The position numbers were made by a program, and so were the translations under genes. Of a DNA stretch of 64,000 nucleotides, positions 11,673 through 20,462 are shown piece after piece. The notes beneath the pieces were generated by a model, which was given only the letters and a program-made list of their open reading frames with translations, searched no databases and was not told the origin of the DNA. The stretch's first letter is position 1, and each line of letters starts with the position of its first letter. Origin of the DNA: DASWDH01 sp035318505 (GTDB lineage: Bacteria; Myxococcota_A; Polyangia; Polyangiales; Polyangiaceae); the NCBI GenBank assembly GCA_035318505.1, contig DATHEQ010000285.1, forward strand, positions 13,215-77,214, written 5' to 3'.

Positions 11673-11696
11673 CGCGCTCCTCGTCGGATCTCCTCC

Positions 11697-12704
11697 ATGC
11701 CTTCACGCACCCGGCTTGCTGCCATCTCAGTTGTCTCGTGCGCCACCTTAGGTAGCGTTTTCGGCGCATGTAAGTCGCATCCCGCCGAGCCCGCTGCGGG
11801 TCGCGAAGCACGGGACGCCGGTGCCCGCGCCGCCGCTTCCATGGGCTACGTCACCGACTCCGGTTTGGTCATGCTCCCGGTCGTCGAGGTGCCGTCCGAT
11901 GCGGGCCCGGTTTCGACGGCGATACCGGTACCGGTTTCCAAGATCGAAAGCATCATCAACCCGAAGCACCTTTCCCCTTACGACGGTCCCAAGGGAACGG
12001 TCGAGGGGGTCGTTCGCATCAGCGGCGATGCGCCTCCCAAGCGAAACCTCACCATACCGTTCGAGTGTGGGGAAGCCTTCGCGACTTACGGGAAGGTCTT
12101 CCGCGAAGGAAACGATCGTACGCTCGCCGACGCCATGATCGCCGTCACCGGGTACGAGGGGTACATCCCCGCGGCGGGTGACGCTTATCCCATTTCGATC
12201 CACGGCTGCGCCTACGATCGGCGCACGCTCGTCTTGACCTACGGTCAGCGCATCGAAGTCACCAACCGCGATCCCAAGCAGAGCTTTCTCCCCACGCTCG
12301 AGGGGAGCAACACACCGGCGCAGCTCGTTGCGATGCCGAAGGGCGACGCGATCAAGCTCTATCCGCTCGAGGTCGGCCACTACGCGCTGAAAGAAGGGAT
12401 GAAAGGAAGCGGCTGGATGTACGCCGATGTATTCGTCCTGCAGTATTCGACCCACGCCGTTACGGGGCTCGATGGTCGTTATCGCATTTCGGGGATCCCG
12501 GCCGGGAAGGTCAAGGTGTCGGTTTATCTACCTTCCATCGACGTCGACCTGCACCCCGATACGGGCACGCAGACGTCGAGCATCGAAAAAGACGTCGAGA
12601 TCAAGGACGGCGAGACGACAGCGCTCGACATCGAGTTTCCTTACAAGGTGCCGAAGACTCCTCCCAAGCCGAAGCCGGCTTCCACGGTTCCCATCATCAA
12701 GTAG
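11697..12704 (+). CDS. Putative lipoprotein with C-terminal carboxypeptidase-regulatory-like domain
   Basis: 335 residues. A signal peptide ends near a possible lipobox (VFGAC, Cys at about residue 25), followed by an Ala/Arg/Asp-rich spacer. Residues of about 95-240 resemble the cupredoxin-like proteins seen in redox and copper contexts, with GTVEGVVRISGDAPPKRNL near the start and IEVTNRDPKQSFLPTLEG further on. The C-terminal part includes THAVTGLDGRYRISGIPAGKVKVSVYLP, a CarboxypepD_reg-like beta sandwich. It is probably anchored in the envelope. Its position 24 bp behind nuoN suggests coexpression with complex I, but a functional link is speculative. Confidence 0.75.
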   Translation: MPSRTRLAAISVVSCATLGSVFGACKSHPAEPAAGREARDAGARAAASMGYVTDSGLVMLPVVEVPSDAGPVSTAIPVPVSKIESIINPKHLSPYDGPKGTVEGVVRISGDAPPKRNLTIPFECGEAFATYGKVFREGNDRTLADAMIAVTGYEGYIPAAGDAYPISIHGCAYDRRTLVLTYGQRIEVTNRDPKQSFLPTLEGSNTPAQLVAMPKGDAIKLYPLEVGHYALKEGMKGSGWMYADVFVLQYSTHAVTGLDGRYRISGIPAGKVKVSVYLPSIDVDLHPDTGTQTSSIEKDVEIKDGETTALDIEFPYKVPKTPPKPKPASTVPIIK

Positions 12705-12801
12705 CCGCGTCGAAATCGCCGGCCCGGCGAAGCTTGACGGACCTAGCCTCTAGTTGCGAAGCTGATGGTGACCGGCAAGAACGCCGCAGGGTGACGAGCG
12801 A

Positions 12802-14301
12802 ATGGCGGACCAGGGAACGGGGGACGACGAGCAGGATTTGCCCTCGACACTTCCTGGCACCATCATTGCTGGCAAGTACCGCCTCGACGGCATGATCGGG
12901 CGGGGTGGCATGGGAAGCGTGTGGTCGACCATGCACCTCGGGCTGGGGCAGCGCGTCGCCGTCAAGCTCATCGCCAAGCGTTACGCAAACTCGCGCGAGG
13001 CTCGGCAGCGGTTCGATCTGGAGGCCAAGGCCGTGGCGCAGCTGCGCTCCCGCTATGTGGTGCAGGTTTTCGACAACGGCGAGACCGAGGACGGCACGCC
13101 CTACATCGTCATGGAGCTGCTCGACGGCGAGTCGCTCGACCATCGCATCGAGCGCCGCGGACCCGTTCCTCTCGACCAAACCGTGCGCATCCTCGGGCAG
13201 GTGGGGCGCGCGCTCGTGCGCGCCCACGGACTCGGCATCGTGCATCGCGATCTCAAGCCGGAGAACATCTTTCTCACGCGCAACGACGAGGACGACGGCA
13301 GCGAGATCGCCAAGGTGCTCGATTTCGGCATCGCCAAGATCAAAACCGCGGACGGCGGTAGCTCGGCCACGCGCACGGGAACCATCCTCGGCACGCCTTT
13401 GTTCATGAGCCCGGAGCAGGCCCGTGGGCTGAAATCGGTCGACCACCGCACCGATATCTATTCGCTCGGCATGGTGGCGTTCACCATGATGACCGGCCGC
13501 AACGCCTTTGCCGGCGAATCTTTCGGCGATATTTTGGTCGCGATCTGCACCCAGCCGCTCCCGTCGTTGCGTACGTACGCGGCTCATTTGCCGCCTGCGC
13601 TCGACGTCTGGATGCAGCGTGCGTGCGCCAAAGAACCGGGGGAAAGATTCCCTTCTGTCGAGCCGATGATCGAGGCGCTCCATGCCGCGGCGGGAATCGC
13701 GCGACCGAGGACGCAGGGCGTCGATGTGAGCGCACCGAACCAGCCGAATCCAATCGACGCGCCGCGCGCCCGGAGCGGAAGCTCGGGGGGCGTTCCGGCG
13801 ACGCATATCATGACCCAGGCGTCGGGCGGCTTGTCCGATCAGCGATCGCCGGCAGCATCGCCCGAACAGCGCACCACTGCAGCCCTGGCCGTGAGCGGCG
13901 CGGACATCCCCAAGCGATCGATGGCCGTGCCGGCGATCCTGACCGGGCTCGCCGCACTCGCGCTCGGCGGCGTAGGCGCGTTCATCGTGCTCGGCGATTC
14001 GGGTAATCCGACGCCAGCATCGAAAGGCGAGGGGAGCGCTCCCATGCTGGTGACGTCCGTGCCGGCTCCGAGGCCGACGACATCTGCCCTTACCGCCCCG
14101 CCCGCCGCGCCGAAGAGCAGCGCAGAACCGGTCAAACCAAGCGACTCTGCGACGCCGCCAAAGATCACCGCCGCACCCAAGCCGTCGCCGGCTGCTCCAC
14201 CGGCGGCTGCCAAGCCTGCACCTGTAGCGCCTGCACCTGTACCCGCCCCTGCACCGAGGCCGTCCAACCCCAGGCCGAAGACGCCCGATCTCGGCTTCTA
14301 G
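12802..14301 (+). CDS. Membrane-anchored Hanks-type Ser/Thr protein kinase
   Basis: 499 residues. The kinase domain runs from about 25 to 290: glycine loop GRGGMGSV (33-40), ATP lysine in AVKLI (K55), catalytic loop HRDLKPEN (148-155), DFG at 174-176, and GTPLFMSPEQARG in the activation/P+1 segment. It is therefore expected to be an active kinase. A single membrane helix (about 374-398, PAILTGLAALALGGVGAFIVL) separates the cytoplasmic kinase from a Pro/Ala/Ser-rich extracytoplasmic tail of about 90 residues that has no PASTA repeats. The next gene, 19 bp away, encodes a PEGA-type protein, a frequent companion of myxobacterial kinases. Confidence 0.93.
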   Translation: MADQGTGDDEQDLPSTLPGTIIAGKYRLDGMIGRGGMGSVWSTMHLGLGQRVAVKLIAKRYANSREARQRFDLEAKAVAQLRSRYVVQVFDNGETEDGTPYIVMELLDGESLDHRIERRGPVPLDQTVRILGQVGRALVRAHGLGIVHRDLKPENIFLTRNDEDDGSEIAKVLDFGIAKIKTADGGSSATRTGTILGTPLFMSPEQARGLKSVDHRTDIYSLGMVAFTMMTGRNAFAGESFGDILVAICTQPLPSLRTYAAHLPPALDVWMQRACAKEPGERFPSVEPMIEALHAAAGIARPRTQGVDVSAPNQPNPIDAPRARSGSSGGVPATHIMTQASGGLSDQRSPAASPEQRTTAALAVSGADIPKRSMAVPAILTGLAALALGGVGAFIVLGDSGNPTPASKGEGSAPMLVTSVPAPRPTTSALTAPPAAPKSSAEPVKPSDSATPPKITAAPKPSPAAPPAAAKPAPVAPAPVPAPAPRPSNPRPKTPDLGF

Positions 14302-14319
14302 CTGCTCGAGGAGAGCCAC

Positions 14320-15453
14320 TTGAGATCAAACGCTTTGGGTGTCAACCACTCGTTCCGCGCGTGCGCCCTCACCGCTGCCCTCGTCTTTGGCACGCCGCTC
14401 ACGGCGCTGGCCGAGGAACCCGCCCCGAGCGCGAGCGACACGGCGCTGGCGCGCACGCTCGGTTCGGAAGGTGTTCAGCTCGCCGAAGCGGGCAACTGTG
14501 CGGCGGCCATCGAGAAGCTCGAGCGCGCCGAGAAGCTCTACCACGCGCCCACGATCTTGGGACGCCTCGGCGAATGCCAGGTATCCGTCGGTAAGATCGT
14601 GGCCGGAACGGAGAACTTGCAGCGCGTCGTGCGCGAGTCGCTGCCGCCGCGGGCGCCGAAGGCATTCGTGGACGCGCAGGCGCGCGCGCAAAAGGTGCTC
14701 GACGGCGCGCTCCCCAAGCTCGCCAAGCTCAAGATCCACGTCGACGCGCCGCCCGGCGTCAATGTCACCGTCTCCCAAGACGGCGAGCCGGTCTCCAGCG
14801 CGACGCTCGATCTCGATCGACCGGCGGACCCCGGCGTGCACACCGTCGAAGCCACGGCGCCGGGTTTTCGCGCCGCTCGCGGCGAGACGACGCTCGCGGA
14901 AGGCGCGACGGGTGCGGTGAGCTTGCGTCTCGAGCCCGATCCCAGTGTCGGCGCGACGGGCGCTGCTGGGCCGCCAGCTTCGGCTGGCCAAGCTCCGCCG
15001 CTCGGTCCCGGCGGCGCGCCTTCGCCGAACGCACCGGCGGATGGGTCCGCGTATCCCGGTGCGACTGCGGCTGCTCCCTCGGGCGCGGAAACATCGGGCG
15101 GCTCCAACTTGCCGGCGTACCTCTTGCTCGGAACCGGCGTCGTGGGCGTGGCCGTGGGCTCGATCTTCGGAGGCAGGGTGCTCAGCAAAAAATCGTCGCT
15201 CGATGGTGTCTGCAAGCCCGACAAGGCGCACTGTCCCGCGTCGGCGCAAGGGGACATCGATTCCATGCGCACCTCGGCCACGATTTCCACCGTGGGTTTC
15301 GCGGTGGGCGGCGTCGCGCTCGGAGCGGGCGTCATCATGCTGATCGTTTCCAAATCATCGTCGAGCAGCGGCGATGCGAAGACGGCGCCGGCACGAGCCA
15401 CGCTGACGCCGTTCGTAGGTCCGACGTCGTTCGGTCTTTCTGGATCCTTTTGA
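14320..15453 (+). CDS. PEGA-domain-like exported protein with C-terminal membrane helices
   Basis: 377 residues from a TTG at 14320, preceded by GAGGAG at 14308-14313, the only well-placed ribosome binding site. A signal peptide (ALTAALVFGTPLTALAEE) is followed by a TPR-like helical part (EGVQLAEAGNCAAAIEKLERAEKLY). Next is a PEGA-like beta domain at about 140-205 (LKIHVDAPPGVNVTVSQDGE through HTVEATAPGF), then a Pro/Ala/Gly linker. Two hydrophobic helices lie near the C-terminus. It sits in an operon-like run kinase, PEGA protein, Cys-rich lipoprotein. The exact role is unknown; envelope location is likely. Confidence 0.8.
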   Translation: MRSNALGVNHSFRACALTAALVFGTPLTALAEEPAPSASDTALARTLGSEGVQLAEAGNCAAAIEKLERAEKLYHAPTILGRLGECQVSVGKIVAGTENLQRVVRESLPPRAPKAFVDAQARAQKVLDGALPKLAKLKIHVDAPPGVNVTVSQDGEPVSSATLDLDRPADPGVHTVEATAPGFRAARGETTLAEGATGAVSLRLEPDPSVGATGAAGPPASAGQAPPLGPGGAPSPNAPADGSAYPGATAAAPSGAETSGGSNLPAYLLLGTGVVGVAVGSIFGGRVLSKKSSLDGVCKPDKAHCPASAQGDIDSMRTSATISTVGFAVGGVALGAGVIMLIVSKSSSSSGDAKTAPARATLTPFVGPTSFGLSGSF

Positions 15454-15470
15454 TCGGGGGCATAGCCGTC

Positions 15471-16445
15471 ATGCTCGTGCAAACGATGAATGCGAAGCGG
15501 GTGTGGTTCTGGTCCATCTTCCTTGGAGCCGCGGCGACCGGGTGCGCCGCCATCGTCGGCGCCGACGGCTACAACGTCGACAACGGTTCGACGGGAACGG
15601 GAGGTAGCTCGACGGGCAGCGGGGGAGCCGGTGCGAGCGCCGGCAAGGCCGGCGGCGCGGCAACTGCTGGCAGCGCGGGAAGCGGCGGCAGTGCAGGAAA
15701 CCCCGGCACCTCGGGAGCAGGCGGCGACGCCGGCAAAGGCGGCGCCGGACCCACGGGCGGCAGCGGTGGAAGCTCGGGAAAGGGCGGAGCGCCGATGCCC
15801 GACGCTGGCGGGCGCGGCGGAACGACGGACAGCGGTCCGCCGCCCCCCGACGCCGCCGCGCCGACGTGCAGCGCGCAGACCCCCGCCGGGACGGCGATGT
15901 GCGGTGCTGGCAAGACGTGTCTTCTCTCGACGTGCGGTCCCGCGATGTATGAGTGTTTCGCGGCGGGTAGCGCCGCCGAGGGGGCGTCTTGCAACCCGGC
16001 GGGCACGGAATGCGCAGTCGGGATGCTCTGCCTGTCGTATGGGACCGACCTCAACGTGTGTAGACGAACATGCACCGTCAATGCGGAGTGTGCGACGGGA
16101 AGTCGCTGCTCCGGATCGCTCAGCTCGTGCAGCGGGGCCGTCATGGGCAATTACTGCGAGAGGTTGTGCTCCGACATCACGAGAGCCGGCGCAGCTGCGT
16201 GCGGGCCAGGTTTCAAATGTGACGCGAGCTGCAACGACACGGTGCCCAACCCTGCAACGTGCTTTCAAGCGGGGCCGCTGACCTCCGGCGCTTGTTCGGC
16301 GATCACCGATTGTGCGGCAGGCTATTCGTGCATTGGGAGCACCTGTCGCCAAGGCTGCAACACGACGAACGACTGCTCGTTCGGATCCTGCACGGGTGGG
16401 ATTTTCTGCGGCGCTACGGCGACGGGTTTTCACTACTGCGAATAG
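15471..16445 (+). CDS. Cys-rich lipoprotein with Gly/Ser-rich linker
   Basis: About 324 residues from the ATG at 15471, with GGGGG about 10 bp upstream; a TTG 7 codons earlier overlaps the preceding stop and is an alternative. The signal peptide ends in a lipobox (AATGC). A disordered Gly/Ser/Ala/Thr linker of about 90 residues follows, then a domain with more than 20 cysteines in EGF-like spacing (for example CGAGKTCLLSTCG, CTVNAECATGSRC, CSAITDCAAGYSC). This arrangement is common among surface lipoproteins of Polyangiales. The function is unknown; the cysteines are probably disulfide-bonded outside the cytoplasm. Confidence 0.8.
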   Translation: MLVQTMNAKRVWFWSIFLGAAATGCAAIVGADGYNVDNGSTGTGGSSTGSGGAGASAGKAGGAATAGSAGSGGSAGNPGTSGAGGDAGKGGAGPTGGSGGSSGKGGAPMPDAGGRGGTTDSGPPPPDAAAPTCSAQTPAGTAMCGAGKTCLLSTCGPAMYECFAAGSAAEGASCNPAGTECAVGMLCLSYGTDLNVCRRTCTVNAECATGSRCSGSLSSCSGAVMGNYCERLCSDITRAGAAACGPGFKCDASCNDTVPNPATCFQAGPLTSGACSAITDCAAGYSCIGSTCRQGCNTTNDCSFGSCTGGIFCGATATGFHYCE

Positions 16446-16524
16446 GATGCGGCGCGGATGCCGAGGATGTGCGCGCGCACCTAGGCACGCGGACCAACGC
16501 GCACATCGTCGCGTCCACCGATCG

Positions 16525-17022
16525 TCAGCGACGTGGGGCGACGCGCATGCTGCGTACCGATTTGTAGTCGGGCCTCTCGGAGAGCATGGTTCGGGTCCAC
16601 TTGTCTCGCGGTAGCTTGGCTTGCGCGTAGGGTGCGGCGCGGATCAACATGCTGTGAAACTCATCAGGGGTTTCGGCGATATACGCGAGGCCATCGAGCA
16701 CGGTGGCGATGGCGCGCACGGTGGCGGCAACGATCGGCGATCCCACCAGCGTCGTCATCGATTCGAGGTGGCAGCGGTTGTCCAGGAAAGCGCGGATGAT
16801 GGCGCTTCGGGCCGACAAATCGAGGTTCGCGCCCGGCTCGGCATCGCAAAAGAAGCCGGCGACGGGGGTATTGGCCAACTGTTTCCGCAGCAACGTCGCG
16901 CACTTGGTTCCAAGCGGCGTCGAAACGTGGCCGATGAACCGCACATAAAAGATCTCTTTGTTGACAAAGCCCATCACGACGCCGCCTTGCGGGTCTGCCA
17001 GCATCGTCAGGGCGCTGTTCAT
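16525..17022 (-). CDS. Hypothetical protein, STAS/SEC14-like fold suspected
   Basis: 165 residues from the ATG at 17022; a TTG at 17061 would add 13 residues. There is no signal peptide or membrane segment. The alternation of short strands and helices (VVMGFVNKEIFYVRFIGHV, then GFFCDAEPGANLDLSARSAIIRAFLDN, then HLESMTTLVGSPIVAATVRAIATVL) resembles SpoIIAA/STAS-like proteins. That is a judgement from pattern, not a domain hit. It lies 76 bp downstream of the TPR lipoprotein that ends the isoprenoid operon and could be its last gene. No competing frame in this stretch looks coding. Confidence 0.6.
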   Translation of the reverse strand: MNSALTMLADPQGGVVMGFVNKEIFYVRFIGHVSTPLGTKCATLLRKQLANTPVAGFFCDAEPGANLDLSARSAIIRAFLDNRCHLESMTTLVGSPIVAATVRAIATVLDGLAYIAETPDEFHSMLIRAAPYAQAKLPRDKWTRTMLSERPDYKSVRSMRVAPRR

Positions 17023-17098
17023 CGACTCGGAAACGGCGCCAGAGCTCCGTTCTTGAACCAAAAGGCTCCGACCAAGAGCGTAGGCGGCTGCTCGGAGG

Positions 17099-18211
17099 CT
17101 AACGGCGGCGCGCGACTTCCCGGGCTAGCGCGTCTTCCCAATCGCTCGAGGTGACGCCCCAGGCCTCGATCCAGGCCTTTTTTGCGTCGGATCCAACGCG
17201 TCGCTCGAGCAGCTCCGCCATGAGCACCCCCGCGAGGGGCGAAATCGTCGCTCGCGCCGTCGGCGCGTCGCCCATTGCGCGGGCGAGTGCGTCGTCGTCG
17301 CGCAGCAGATCAGCGGCGACAGCGGCGGCGACACGCGCGTCGGCGTCGCCCGGGTCGGCGGCAAGGACGAGCGCGGCTTGCTCTTTGGCGAACGCGGCGG
17401 CGCCGACCGCAGCGGCGCGGAGCGCGAGCGCTCCACTCGAGACACGTGCCGCGAGCGCGAGTCGCCGCGCGACGTCGAACGCGCCACGCGCGATGGCGGC
17501 GTCTACATCGGCGATCGACACCCGCGTCGGCGTCGCGGCGGTCTTTCGGTTCGGCCGCGCGCCGAGCTCCGCGAGCGCGCGCTCGGCCGCATCCCGGCGA
17601 GCCTCGTCGTGCGTCCGCTCGGCAAACGCTGCCATCGCCTCTAGCGCCTCGATGGAGGTCGGGTTGCGAACCACGAGCCCTTGCAGCCACCTTGCTGCGT
17701 CGTCGATGCGCGCCTGACGCTCGAGCACGAGCGCCAAGAGCAGCGCGGATTCGATCCTTTCTGGATCGAGCGACACGGCGAGGCCCGCGGCATGCTCGGC
17801 TTCCGTGAGTTGGCCGCGCTTCAAATGACAGCGCGCGCGCTCCGTCCACGCCTCTTCGTAACTGGGATCGATTGCGGCGGCGTGATCGAAAATGGCCGCC
17901 GGCTTGGCCCCCGTCGGACCTTTCGACGCGTCTTGCCGATCGCAGATGAGCGCGCCGATCTTCGTGAGAAGCTCCGGGCTGTCCGGATCGTAGCGCGCGC
18001 CTTCGGTGTAGGCGGAGAGCGCCGCTTCGCGATTGCCCTGCGCTTCGAGGAGCGCGCCGCGTAAGTACGCGGCATAGGCATCGTCGGTCACGAAGCGACC
18101 GCGGACGAGCCGGCCTCCCACGCTGCGCGTCACGGCCGTCGGCGACGCGCAGGCCGTCGCGAGCAACGCGAGCGTGGTGAGCCGCACCAGGGACGCTACC
18201 CGCAGCGTCAC
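17099..18211 (-). CDS. Tetratricopeptide-repeat lipoprotein, last gene coupled to the mevalonate operon
   Basis: 370 residues from a GTG at 18211 that overlaps the HMG-CoA reductase stop (GTGA). The short signal peptide ends at a lipobox-like LLATAC. Residues of about 40-220 form several TPR units (AAYLRGALLEAQGNREAALSAYTEGARYDPDSPELL and similar), and the C-terminal half is an Ala-rich helical region. The length, overlap and codon use fit a real gene. The frame stays open upstream on this strand, but there it runs antisense-frame through the reductase gene and I do not count it. A role in isoprenoid metabolism is suggested only by coupling. Confidence 0.83.
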   Translation of the reverse strand: MTLRVASLVRLTTLALLATACASPTAVTRSVGGRLVRGRFVTDDAYAAYLRGALLEAQGNREAALSAYTEGARYDPDSPELLTKIGALICDRQDASKGPTGAKPAAIFDHAAAIDPSYEEAWTERARCHLKRGQLTEAEHAAGLAVSLDPERIESALLLALVLERQARIDDAARWLQGLVVRNPTSIEALEAMAAFAERTHDEARRDAAERALAELGARPNRKTAATPTRVSIADVDAAIARGAFDVARRLALAARVSSGALALRAAAVGAAAFAKEQAALVLAADPGDADARVAAAVAADLLRDDDALARAMGDAPTARATISPLAGVLMAELLERRVGSDAKKAWIEAWGVTSSDWEDALAREVARRR

Positions 18212-19512
18212 GTGTCTTTCTCGAAACCCGTGCGCATCGCGCGCAAGGCGCGAGTCGCCCCTTCGATGGTGATGTCGCGCGCATCGACGATGGCCGACGC
18301 GACTTGCTCTACCTCGCTCGTCTCGGCACCGGCCGCGGCGGCCACCGAGCGCGCGTGCAGCGACATGTGCCCGCGCTGGATGCCGTCGGTCGCGAGCGCG
18401 CGTATCGCCGCCAGATTCGAGGCTAGCCCGACCGAGGCGGCGATCATCGCCACCTCCGCGGCCGTGTTGACGCCGAGCAGGCGCAGGGCGAGACGCGCGG
18501 CGGGGTGAACGCGGAGCGTCCCCCCCACGCATCCGAGCGCGAGCGGTAGCTCGAGTGAACCTTCCAGTACTTCGGCGCCGTCTTGGTCCTTGGCCGCGCG
18601 CCACGTGGCAAGAGGTCGGTAGGCGCCGCTGCGCGCAGCGAAAGCGTGTGCGCCCGCTTCGACGGCGCGCCAGTCGTTGCCGGTCGCGATGCACACCGCG
18701 TCGATGCCGTTCATGATGCCCTTGTTATGCGTCGCGGCGCGATACGGGTCTGCCTCGGCGAAGCGCGACGCGTTGAGGATGCCGTCGAGGACGAGTCCCC
18801 CTCCGTGGGTACTGGTGGAGAGCGATTGCACGGGGACTTGCGCGCGCACGCGCACGCAGCGTCGGTCACACAAGTTGGAAAGTATGCGCAGCCCTCGTGT
18901 GCCGCCGCCGAGCTGCGCGATGCGGTCCCCCACCGCTTCGGCGACGTTGTTGACGAGATTGGCGCCCATGGCGTCGCGACAATCGACGTAGATGTGAACG
19001 ACGAGCATGCCGCCGTCGATGTTTCGTACTTCGATGTCGCGCGCGCCGCCGCCGCGCTCGACGAGCCCCGGCACGGCACGGTTGGCCATCGCGAGAAGCT
19101 CGTCTTTCTCGAGCAAAATATCCGCGGCGCCCGCCCCCTCGTCAGAAACGTCGAAGAGCTGCACCTGGCACGTCATGATGGACGGGTCGACGTCGGCGAT
19201 GAACCCGCCCCCCGCTCGCACCATCTTGGCAGCGTTGGACGCGGCGGCGATGACGCTCGGTTCCTCTACCACCATGGGAACGATGTAGTCGTGACCGTTG
19301 ATACGCACGTTGGGCGCGATTCCAAAGGGGAGCGCGTAAGTCCCGAGCACGTTTTCCACGAATTTGTCGGCCATTTCGGGGGTGAGCCCGCCCGTGTCGA
19401 GCGCCGCGGCGAGCTCGGCTACGGGTATTCCCACCGCTTCCGCGACGAGCGTGCGGCGCTCGGCGACCTTCATTTTGTAGATGCCTCGTAAACGCGAGCT
19501 GCGAGTCTTCAT
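18208..19512 (-). CDS. mvaA: Hydroxymethylglutaryl-CoA reductase, class II type
   Basis: 434 residues, close to the 428 of the Pseudomonas mevalonii enzyme and without the membrane domain of class I. Catalytic residues line up with the known ones: Glu in VVEEPS (E83), Lys in THNKG (K264), Asp in ATGND (D280) and His in GHMSLHAR (H382). The dimer-interface/CoA segment FVENVLGTYALPFGIAPN and the DAMGANLVNN motif are also present. The enzyme interconverts HMG-CoA and mevalonate. In a gene set with three mevalonate-phosphorylating or decarboxylating enzymes the biosynthetic direction is likely. Its start overlaps the preceding kinase stop. HMG-CoA synthase is not in the window. Confidence 0.95.
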   Translation of the reverse strand: MKTRSSRLRGIYKMKVAERRTLVAEAVGIPVAELAAALDTGGLTPEMADKFVENVLGTYALPFGIAPNVRINGHDYIVPMVVEEPSVIAAASNAAKMVRAGGGFIADVDPSIMTCQVQLFDVSDEGAGAADILLEKDELLAMANRAVPGLVERGGGARDIEVRNIDGGMLVVHIYVDCRDAMGANLVNNVAEAVGDRIAQLGGGTRGLRILSNLCDRRCVRVRAQVPVQSLSTSTHGGGLVLDGILNASRFAEADPYRAATHNKGIMNGIDAVCIATGNDWRAVEAGAHAFAARSGAYRPLATWRAAKDQDGAEVLEGSLELPLALGCVGGTLRVHPAARLALRLLGVNTAAEVAMIAASVGLASNLAAIRALATDGIQRGHMSLHARSVAAAAGAETSEVEQVASAIVDARDITIEGATRALRAMRTGFEKDT

Positions 19513-20462
19513 GGCGAGATCTTGTTTCTCCCATTCTCCACGCGCGACTCGGCCGAGGCGTGTACGCCGCGAGCGCCGAGCGTGAGATCGAGCGGCACAA
19601 GACCGAGCCTCCGCGCCGCCGCTTCGAGGTCGGCGGGCGGCGGTTTTTCGCTGATCATGAGCACGATGTCGCCGCCCCCCGCTCCCGAAGGCAGGACGGC
19701 GGCGCCGGCGATCTGCGCAGCGCGATCGAGCTCGGCGACTTCGGAGGTGACGATGGGCACTTGCGCCAGTCTACCGAGCGAGGCAAGTCCCGCCAGCTGG
19801 CGGCGACAAGCGGCGATGTACGCCGATCCCGTGATCGCTCGCAAGGTGGCGTCGGCCGCGCCCGCGAGCTCGTCCAAGACGGCGCGGTGCTCGTTCGGGC
19901 GCTCTTTTTTCAGCGTCTCGACCCCCGCCAGCATGACGGCCGTGGACGCGGCGCTCGCGCTGGACCAAACGCCAATGACGAGCGATTTCGGCAGCTCGAC
20001 TTGTTCGGTGATAGGGAGCACTCCTCGCTCGCTCGGGAGCTGAAACCGCAAGACGCCGCCGAAGGCGCTGGCGGCGACGTCAATGCCGCTGCCGCCTCCT
20101 TGCGCAATGCGATGGGCAGAGAGCGCGCCGTCGAAGACTCGCCGTGCGAGGGCAGAATCGTCGAGCGTGGGCTCGGTGCCGAGCTCGAGCGCCGCCAACG
20201 AGGCGACGAGGATGGCCGCGCTCGACCCGAGACCAAGCTTGCGATCGGTTGCCTCGTCGCGCAGCGCCCGCGCGTCGAACCAGGGCGCCCGCGTCGCGCC
20301 GCGATGGTCGAGCGCCTCGCGCACTTCGGGCGTCACGAACTCCGCTTCGCGGCGCGGGTCGGCGACGACGTAGCGGTCGACCGCCGCCACCAGCGCCGGC
20401 GCCCCTTCCAAAACCGCGTAGGCTCCGGAGAGTACGACCTTGCCCGGGGCGCGGGCCATCAT
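19509..20462 (-). CDS. mvaK2: Phosphomevalonate kinase (GHMP family)
   Basis: 317 residues. The N-terminus (ARAPGKVVLSGAYAVLEGAPALV) is typical of phosphomevalonate kinases, and the GHMP ATP motif is KLGLGSSAAILVAS. QGGGSGIDVAASAFGG and a C-terminal glycine-rich loop (LPSGAGGGD) complete the family features. It converts phosphomevalonate to diphosphomevalonate. Two tandem ATGs (20462 and 20459) overlap the stop of the upstream gene; I give the first. A longer upstream reading in this frame runs through the decarboxylase gene and is not meaningful. The neighbours supply the steps before and after. Confidence 0.92.
   Translation of the reverse strand: MMARAPGKVVLSGAYAVLEGAPALVAAVDRYVVADPRREAEFVTPEVREALDHRGATRAPWFDARALRDEATDRKLGLGSSAAILVASLAALELGTEPTLDDSALARRVFDGALSAHRIAQGGGSGIDVAASAFGGVLRFQLPSERGVLPITEQVELPKSLVIGVWSSASAASTAVMLAGVETLKKERPNEHRAVLDELAGAADATLRAITGSAYIAACRRQLAGLASLGRLAQVPIVTSEVAELDRAAQIAGAAVLPSGAGGGDIVLMISEKPPPADLEAAARRLGLVPLDLTLGARGVHASAESRVENGRNKISP

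Noticed and set aside
16469..16480. 12-bp palindrome GTGCGCGCGCAC between convergent genes
   Set aside because: Simple GC alternation is expected by chance in this composition; no loop or U-tract for a terminator.
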